Part shown: one piece after another, positions 6,118 to 10,167 of the stretch | Position numbering within the stretch: position 1 is the stretch's first letter | Layout of the letters: each line of letters starts with the position of its first letter | Position numbers and translations under genes: made by a program | The notes under the pieces: model-generated | What the model was told of the DNA's origin: nothing | What the model saw: only the letters and a program-made list of their open reading frames with translations | Databases searched by the model: none | Assembly (NCBI GenBank): GCA_947169985.1 | Contig: CAMVRW010000061.1 | Span: 1 to 10,167 of the forward strand | Direction of reading: 5' to 3' | Source of the DNA: an uncultured Butyrivibrio sp. | GTDB lineage: Bacteria; Bacillota; Clostridia; Lachnospirales; Lachnospiraceae | Length of the DNA stretch: 10,167 nt

Positions 6118-7877
6118 GAGCGTTTACCTCCTTCATCCAATAGCTTATTAACAAGGTCATCATAAAGACGCCCCAGAGACTGCTGATGATGTTTGCCCTT
6201 CATGGTATACATGCGTTGGTCGGCCAAAAGATATACATGCTGGGCATCAGCACCAAATCTAAGATCCTTATCTTTGCTGGAGGCATAGCCCCAGGAGGCA
6301 GAGAAACGAAGCCTTGATTCAGAGGCGTTTCTGTGCTCCATAAGATCAGTGAGACAATCGATGTCCCTCTGAGTGCGCTCATCATCCACGAAAGGCAGTA
6401 CTACGATAAATTCATCACCGCCCATTCGGCCTACTAGAGAAGCGTCAGTGAAGCTGTTTTTCAGCATTTGTGAAAAGCCATTCAGGAGCTTGTCACCCTG
6501 ATCATGGCCATAGTTGTCATTGGTATATTTCAGATAATCCAGATCCAGACTGATGATAGTGTAATCGCCGCTAAGCTCAGCCAGTACCACTTCACACCTT
6601 GATCTGTTGGACAGGTCTGTCAGGGCATCAGTGTAGGCAAGACCTTCCAGCTGGGGCTTTACTGTGGATTCGTTAATATACTCTATGCAGTGGTAGAAGT
6701 AATGCAGGAGCAGACACATGATAAATACAAGGGCTCCTATGGTGGTGAAGTTTATATGGGAATTGATCTCTCCAATCTTTGTAAACTTCATGATATTAAA
6801 CTTTATGATGTCTGTGACAGCACAGAACAGGAATAATATCAGACCAAAAATAAGAGTGTTGGTGGAGGTAATGGAGAGTTTGTAGTCAAATTCATTTTTT
6901 CTGGAATCAGCTACTGTTATGAAAAGAGACGTGATAAGGAATATGCCTTCACATAGACCGATGATGTGAAGCCACGAAACAAAGTTACAGATATGTGCAA
7001 TGCGAGCAATATGCAAAAGGGTCGTTGAAAAAGCAAATATGATGTTTATGACAAATAACGCTATTGCTGTACGCCTAAACTTGGACCGACCTGCAAGAAT
7101 GACAAATCCAAGAATAGAAGCCGGGATCATGTAAAGTGAGAAGTATTCTACAAAGGTATAGAAAGAAGGACTGTCAGAGATATACCAGAATACATCGTTG
7201 TAGCAAAGGATGTACACACCCATCATAACTGATGTAACAGCTGCAGGGAAAATGCTGAAGTCGTGGTTGTCGGCAAAGGCAAGGAACGGTGCCAGAATAA
7301 GAAGCATGAATCCAAGATGGCACAGATATACACCGATTACCATAGAAAGACGGGTGGACTGAACCAGATTATTTTTCAGATCGTTGTAGTTGCCAAACAA
7401 AACCGGTGAGAGGCCGGAAAAGGCATTGTTCTCACAGGCAGTTATCTCAATGGTGATGGTTTTTCCGGAGTAGTCCTCAGGAAGCTGAACAAAGTTAAGC
7501 ATCTTAGGGAGCATCCAGTTGGTATCAGCATAGTGTTGGCCGTAGGAGTAGATTTCTTTTCCGTCTACAAAGACTTTAACAGTAGAAAGAATGGTGCGAA
7601 ATCTGATGGTTGCAGGGGATAGGTCTGAAACAGGAAGAGTTCTGGAAAGGGTAATGGTTTCACCCATATTAATAATTCCAATGTTGGATTCCTTGACACT
7701 ATCAAGCTTCCAGGTCTTTTCTCCACGACTAACAGTCCAGCCGTCATCCAGCTGGACTAATTCATACTGATAAGGCGTATTAAAATTTTGATTACCAAGT
7801 ACCAGAAGTGATGCACCAAAGACTATCACTGCCAGCACCGACAATAAAGCTGTACGGATCTTTACAGTTAAATTCAC
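6114..7877 (-). CDS. Multi-pass membrane diguanylate cyclase with extracytoplasmic sensor domain (first of pair)
   Basis: The 587-residue product is built like its downstream neighbour: an N-terminal helix (about 8-28), an outer beta-rich domain (30-172), about seven helices (roughly 176-200, 207-227, 243-263, 270-290, 298-323, 338-358, 377-397) and a GGDEF domain (about 410-565). The two are paralogues, sharing YEL-x3-DDGW-x-V near residue 40, CENNAFSGLSPVLFG (148-162) against GENDAFNTLSPIILG, and a LLADQRMY-x-MK end. Catalytic motifs are intact: YTDALTDLSNRS (415-426), LDLDYLKYTNDNYGH (444-458) and GGDEF (486-490). The RxxD inhibitory site position (477-480) reads TDAS, so it is missing. 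The start is GTG, supported by a perfect AGGAGG 9 bases upstream. It follows the TPM gene by 20 bp. Ligand and output are unknown; c-di-GMP synthesis is a firm family-based prediction. Confidence 0.88.
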   Translation of the reverse strand: MNLTVKIRTALLSVLAVIVFGASLLVLGNQNFNTPYQYELVQLDDGWTVSRGEKTWKLDSVKESNIGIINMGETITLSRTLPVSDLSPATIRFRTILSTVKVFVDGKEIYSYGQHYADTNWMLPKMLNFVQLPEDYSGKTITIEITACENNAFSGLSPVLFGNYNDLKNNLVQSTRLSMVIGVYLCHLGFMLLILAPFLAFADNHDFSIFPAAVTSVMMGVYILCYNDVFWYISDSPSFYTFVEYFSLYMIPASILGFVILAGRSKFRRTAIALFVINIIFAFSTTLLHIARIAHICNFVSWLHIIGLCEGIFLITSLFITVADSRKNEFDYKLSITSTNTLIFGLILFLFCAVTDIIKFNIMKFTKIGEINSHINFTTIGALVFIMCLLLHYFYHCIEYINESTVKPQLEGLAYTDALTDLSNRSRCEVVLAELSGDYTIISLDLDYLKYTNDNYGHDQGDKLLNGFSQMLKNSFTDASLVGRMGGDEFIVVLPFVDDERTQRDIDCLTDLMEHRNASESRLRFSASWGYASSKDKDLRFGADAQHVYLLADQRMYTMKGKHHQQSLGRLYDDLVNKLLDEGGKRS

Positions 7878-7886
7878 TGAATAAAT

Positions 7887-7892
7887 CCTCCT
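7887..7892 (-). promoter_or_regulatory. Strong ribosome binding site supporting a GTG start
   Basis: Read on the minus strand, AGGAGG lies 9 bases before GTG at 7877-7875. This position fixes the non-ATG start of the first cyclase and lies in the 20-bp gap after the TPM gene's stop. Confidence 0.85.
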
Positions 7893-7897
7893 GCTTT

Positions 7898-8776
7898 TTA
7901 AAAGTGTCCGTGGCTACCTCCATGGCTTGAGCCGGAACTGGAGGAGTGGGTGGAGCTTCCGCCACCAAAGGAGCTTCCCCTGCTTCCGCTATCGGTATCT
8001 TTAGGAATAGGAGTCTTGGTCACCTGGGTACGAACGAAAGTATCCCGGTTGACATTCAGCTTCATTCCGCCTTTGGCTTCATAGTTGGCTGCGTTGGTAG
8101 CAGTCTTTACAGTCTTAAGCTGAGACTTCATATGAAGAACAGGGAAAAGAGCTACTACCAGACCAATAACGATACTAATAAGGAGCATACGTACAATATC
8201 GGCACTTGTCCTGGGCTCCTGATAGCCTACGTCATAGGCTTCTCCTTCTTCGTCCAGTGCAAGGTAGTAGTCGCAGGTTTCAGCATATGCATTAAAGGCT
8301 CCGCTGTAATCGCCATCCCTTAAATAGGGCATCATGTTGTCCATCATGCGACTCTGACCATAATCAGTAAAGGTCTGAATTGCTGAACCGTAGGTGCCAA
8401 TAGCCCATTCCCGGTCAGCCATACTGAGCATAAAGAGAATTCCGCTGTTATAGTCTGTGCCAAAGCCATTGTAGTCGAAATAATCGTCTGCGTAGTCCTG
8501 AATTGGTCCGTTATGTGAATCCACTGTGAGAACCACGATATTACAACTCCACTGTTCACTGAGGCTATCCAGCTTGCGCAAAAGATCTGCTTCCTCACTG
8601 TCAGAAAGAAGATCGGCGTTATCCAGGAGCCTTTCTTTTTGTCTGGTTGAGGGAACCTCATAGCTGTCCCAAAGAACGTCTGCAGCAAAAGTGTTTACAG
8701 GTAAAAGCAGTACAAGGATCAGGAACAGTAAAATGGCTGAAGCTGTCTTGTTTTTATATTTTAATAATGTATTCAT
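7898..8776 (-). CDS. TPM-domain membrane protein (YdjH/YgcG-like) with Gly/Ser/His tail
   Basis: From ATG 8776 the product has 292 residues. A signal peptide (1-31, a long Leu-rich helix ending NTFA before AD) is followed by a TPM domain (about 45-175). Recognisable segments are LLDNADLLSDSEEADLLRKL (50-69), CNIVVLTVD (78-86), YADDYFDYNGFG (95-106), NSGILFMLSMADREWAI (110-126) and YLRDGDYSGAF (151-161). A transmembrane helix (about 193-213) leads to a cytoplasmic region and a low-complexity tail (263-292) rich in Gly, Ser and His and ending HGHF. Proteins of this layout include B. subtilis YdjH, which works with YdjG, YdjI and PspA at the membrane; the biochemical role of the TPM domain there is unclear. 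A TTG at 8788 would add four residues but has no Shine-Dalgarno before it; ATG 8776 has a weak TGGAT (8783-8787). It lies 21 bp after the zinc-ribbon gene. Confidence 0.85.
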   Translation of the reverse strand: MNTLLKYKNKTASAILLFLILVLLLPVNTFAADVLWDSYEVPSTRQKERLLDNADLLSDSEEADLLRKLDSLSEQWSCNIVVLTVDSHNGPIQDYADDYFDYNGFGTDYNSGILFMLSMADREWAIGTYGSAIQTFTDYGQSRMMDNMMPYLRDGDYSGAFNAYAETCDYYLALDEEGEAYDVGYQEPRTSADIVRMLLISIVIGLVVALFPVLHMKSQLKTVKTATNAANYEAKGGMKLNVNRDTFVRTQVTKTPIPKDTDSGSRGSSFGGGSSTHSSSSGSSHGGSHGHF

Positions 8777-8797
8777 TTTATTATCCAATCAATTTGA

Positions 8798-9859
8798 TCA
8801 GCTGACGAGCAACATTATTGCAAATGCGATGGCGGCCACAATTCCTGCAATAGGGAAGTAGTACTTTGCTGCCTGAGAGTAGCTGACAGGCAGATTACCT
8901 ACAAACTTACCGGTCTGACCATTCATGGCAAAGAGGTAGTTGTTCCCTTTCCAGGATGTGTTAAGGATATAGACAGGATACAGAGCATACTTGTTGCTCT
9001 CGTTGCTGCTGGTACAACTTTCGTTAAGGGTTCTAAGGGAGTTGTATCCAACTACAGTGTTACGGAAGTTGGTGGTAGCTGTGGCCTTCATTCTGTCCAA
9101 AGCTTTGCCCTTATCCTCCTCGGCGGTAACGTTGTATTTGTTTGCAAGGAAACCAGCCAGATATCCCATGTTAAAGGGAACCATAGCCGATCTGTCGAAG
9201 GGTTCTATGGATTCCATAAGGTCATCGGGCATTTCCTTTGAGCCATCCTCAGGAACGTGCTCAAATTTCTCTGATCCGGCTCTTTCTATGTTGTAATAAC
9301 TTGTTTCAGTATAATTGTATCGGGAGTCACTCCAGGTCTTTATCTTGGTTCCCTCGAAGCTGGCACTGTAGTTCTCGGTTGCTGAAAAGAGCCAAAAGGG
9401 CACATAGATCCCCTTTATCTCATCGATGTGGTTCTGGTCAGCAAAGACCTTCGGAAGGAGCTTCTTGGATTTGACATAACCTGAATAAGCCTTCATGGCA
9501 TCATCCTTCGTCTTAGTGAAAGGAATGATGTAGTCAGGCGTGAACTTTCCGGTAAATTTCTCTTTTACCACTACATTATTACTGCAGAAAGGACATTTCA
9601 TGGAACCAAGAGATTCAGTAGCCAGGATCTCACCACCACAGGAACCGCAGCTGTAGATGAACATTGGGGTGTCATCTTTATCTGTGGCCTGGGTGGAGTA
9701 GTTTTCCGCAGATTCTCCTGTGCTGTTGGAATTATGGTTGGCCACGTAGTCCTTAACATCAAACTCCGAGTCACAGAAAGGACATTTGAGCTTTTGTGAC
9801 TTTGGATTGAATTCCATTGCCCCGCCACAGGCGGGGCATTCATATTCGTGAAGGGCCAT
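8798..9859 (-). CDS. Membrane-anchored double zinc-ribbon protein (YdjG-like, TFIIB-type zinc ribbon)
   Basis: The 353-residue product starts with two zinc ribbons: C8-x2-C11 with C26-x2-C29, and C71-x2-C74 with C89-x2-C92. An acidic, Asn/Ser-rich linker (about 40-65) separates them. A soluble region (about 100-330) has GIYVPFWLFSATENYSASFEG (150-170) and YPVYILNTSWKGNNYLFAMNG (294-314), segments typical of this family; the C-terminus is one transmembrane helix (about 334-352). Such proteins are often labelled 'TFIIB-type zinc ribbon' or even 'PriA helicase', but there is no helicase domain. By layout and neighbours (SPFH-like gene before, TPM gene after) it matches the role of B. subtilis YdjG, a membrane partner of YdjH and YdjI. 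ATG 9859 follows AAAGGA (9867-9872) at 7 bases. Confidence 0.8.
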   Translation of the reverse strand: MALHEYECPACGGAMEFNPKSQKLKCPFCDSEFDVKDYVANHNSNSTGESAENYSTQATDKDDTPMFIYSCGSCGGEILATESLGSMKCPFCSNNVVVKEKFTGKFTPDYIIPFTKTKDDAMKAYSGYVKSKKLLPKVFADQNHIDEIKGIYVPFWLFSATENYSASFEGTKIKTWSDSRYNYTETSYYNIERAGSEKFEHVPEDGSKEMPDDLMESIEPFDRSAMVPFNMGYLAGFLANKYNVTAEEDKGKALDRMKATATTNFRNTVVGYNSLRTLNESCTSSNESNKYALYPVYILNTSWKGNNYLFAMNGQTGKFVGNLPVSYSQAAKYYFPIAGIVAAIAFAIMLLVS

Positions 9860-9882
9860 TTATTTATCCTTTGAAAAAGTTA

Positions 9883-10167
9883 TCAGTTGGGTCTTGGTGA
9901 TCCACACTGTGTGCAGAAGTTTCCTGTGTTAACAGTTCCGCAGGAACATGTCCATCCGGCTGCAGGTCTCTGGGATCCACAGTTAGGGCAGAAATTACCT
10001 GTGTTGACATTGCCACATGAGCATGTCCAGGAATTTCCTGCTGACTGAGGTGCCATCTGAGGAGTTGCCTGAGGCTGCTGCTGAGCGCCCATGGCGAAGA
10101 GCTGCTGCGCGTTCATTCCGCCAGCCTGCTGAGCCATGTTCATTCCTGCAAAGGCCATCATAGGACC
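9883..10167 (-). CDS. Probable SPFH-domain protein (YdjI-like), C-terminal end with two zinc ribbons
   Basis: The open frame enters from the right edge, so the gene is partial; 94 residues are visible, beginning GPMMAFAG. The ATG at 10161 is internal, as the frame continues upstream without a stop. The visible part is a Met/Gln/Ala-rich linker (about 3-45) followed by two near-identical zinc ribbons, each W-T-C-S-C-G-x-VNTGNFC-x2-CGS-x-RP. A Gln/Met-rich linker and terminal zinc ribbon are common at the end of SPFH (band 7/flotillin-like) proteins of the YdjI group. The SPFH domain itself lies outside the window, so the call rests on this tail and on the YdjG-like and YdjH-like genes that follow. 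Alternatives are another zinc-ribbon protein with a Gln-rich linker. The gap to the next gene is 23 bp. Confidence 0.6.
   Translation of the reverse strand, partial: GPMMAFAGMNMAQQAGGMNAQQLFAMGAQQQPQATPQMAPQSAGNSWTCSCGNVNTGNFCPNCGSQRPAAGWTCSCGTVNTGNFCTQCGSPRPN
9889..10029 (-). repeat. Tandem 66-bp zinc-ribbon coding repeat
   Basis: Two 22-codon units (10029-9964 and 9954-9889, read on the minus strand) are separated by nine bases coding Ala-Ala-Gly. At protein level they differ only at a few positions (N/T, P/T, N/Q, Q/P); at DNA level they are less alike, implying an old internal duplication. Each unit has four cysteines in C-x-C and C-x2-C pairs, a complete zinc-binding set. Confidence 0.85.

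Noticed and set aside
7946..8323. 125-codon open frame on the plus strand
   Set aside because: It is antisense to the TPM gene and its composition reflects that gene's Gly/Ser tail and helix codons.
8777..8788. TTG start for the TPM protein
   Set aside because: There is no Shine-Dalgarno before it; ATG 8776 gives a normal signal peptide and has at least a weak site.
8798..9859. PriA-like helicase label
   Set aside because: Only the zinc ribbons resemble such proteins; there are no Walker or helicase motifs and the C-terminus is a membrane helix.

Overview
The window looks like a chromosomal segment of a strictly anaerobic Clostridia member. A rumen or gut Lachnospiraceae (Butyrivibrio-like) fits best. 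The evidence is oxygen-sensitive 2-hydroxyacyl-CoA dehydratase chemistry, a CODH/ACS-related protein, an Fe-S old-yellow-enzyme reductase, strong AGGAGG-type ribosome binding sites, moderate GC and tightly packed operons. The genus is an inference from gene content and style, not a match to a known genome. No RNA genes, mobile elements or CRISPR arrays were seen, and no stretch over 300 bases lacks a gene.

Left half (1-4363, plus strand): the 3' end of an operon that starts outside the window. In order it holds the C-terminal part of a 2-hydroxyacyl-CoA dehydratase subunit, its ATP-dependent Fe-S activase (HgdC type), a 55-residue single-pass membrane protein, a 236-residue protein resembling only the middle domain of acetyl-CoA synthase (AcsB), and a 687-residue Fe-S/FMN/FAD enoate reductase-like enzyme. 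The dehydratase and activase would make a 2-enoyl-CoA by radical dehydration, and the flavoenzyme could reduce that product (or the free 2-enoate) as an electron sink. A GC-rich hairpin with a T-tract (4384-4418) closes the operon.

Right half (4417-10167, minus strand): a convergent five-gene operon, read from right to left. It begins with the C-terminal end of a probable SPFH-domain protein with two zinc ribbons. Next come a membrane-anchored double zinc-ribbon protein, a TPM-domain secreted/membrane protein with a Gly/Ser/His tail, and two paralogous multi-pass membrane diguanylate cyclases with extracytoplasmic sensor domains and intact GGDEF motifs. The first three resemble the Bacillus subtilis ydjI-ydjG-ydjH set, a membrane platform connected to PspA. 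Short gaps and a 4-bp ATGA overlap indicate one transcript.

The two most unusual points are the pairing of a YdjGHI-like membrane module with two c-di-GMP synthases, and the stand-alone AcsB-like domain with an incomplete cysteine set inside a dehydratase/reductase operon.
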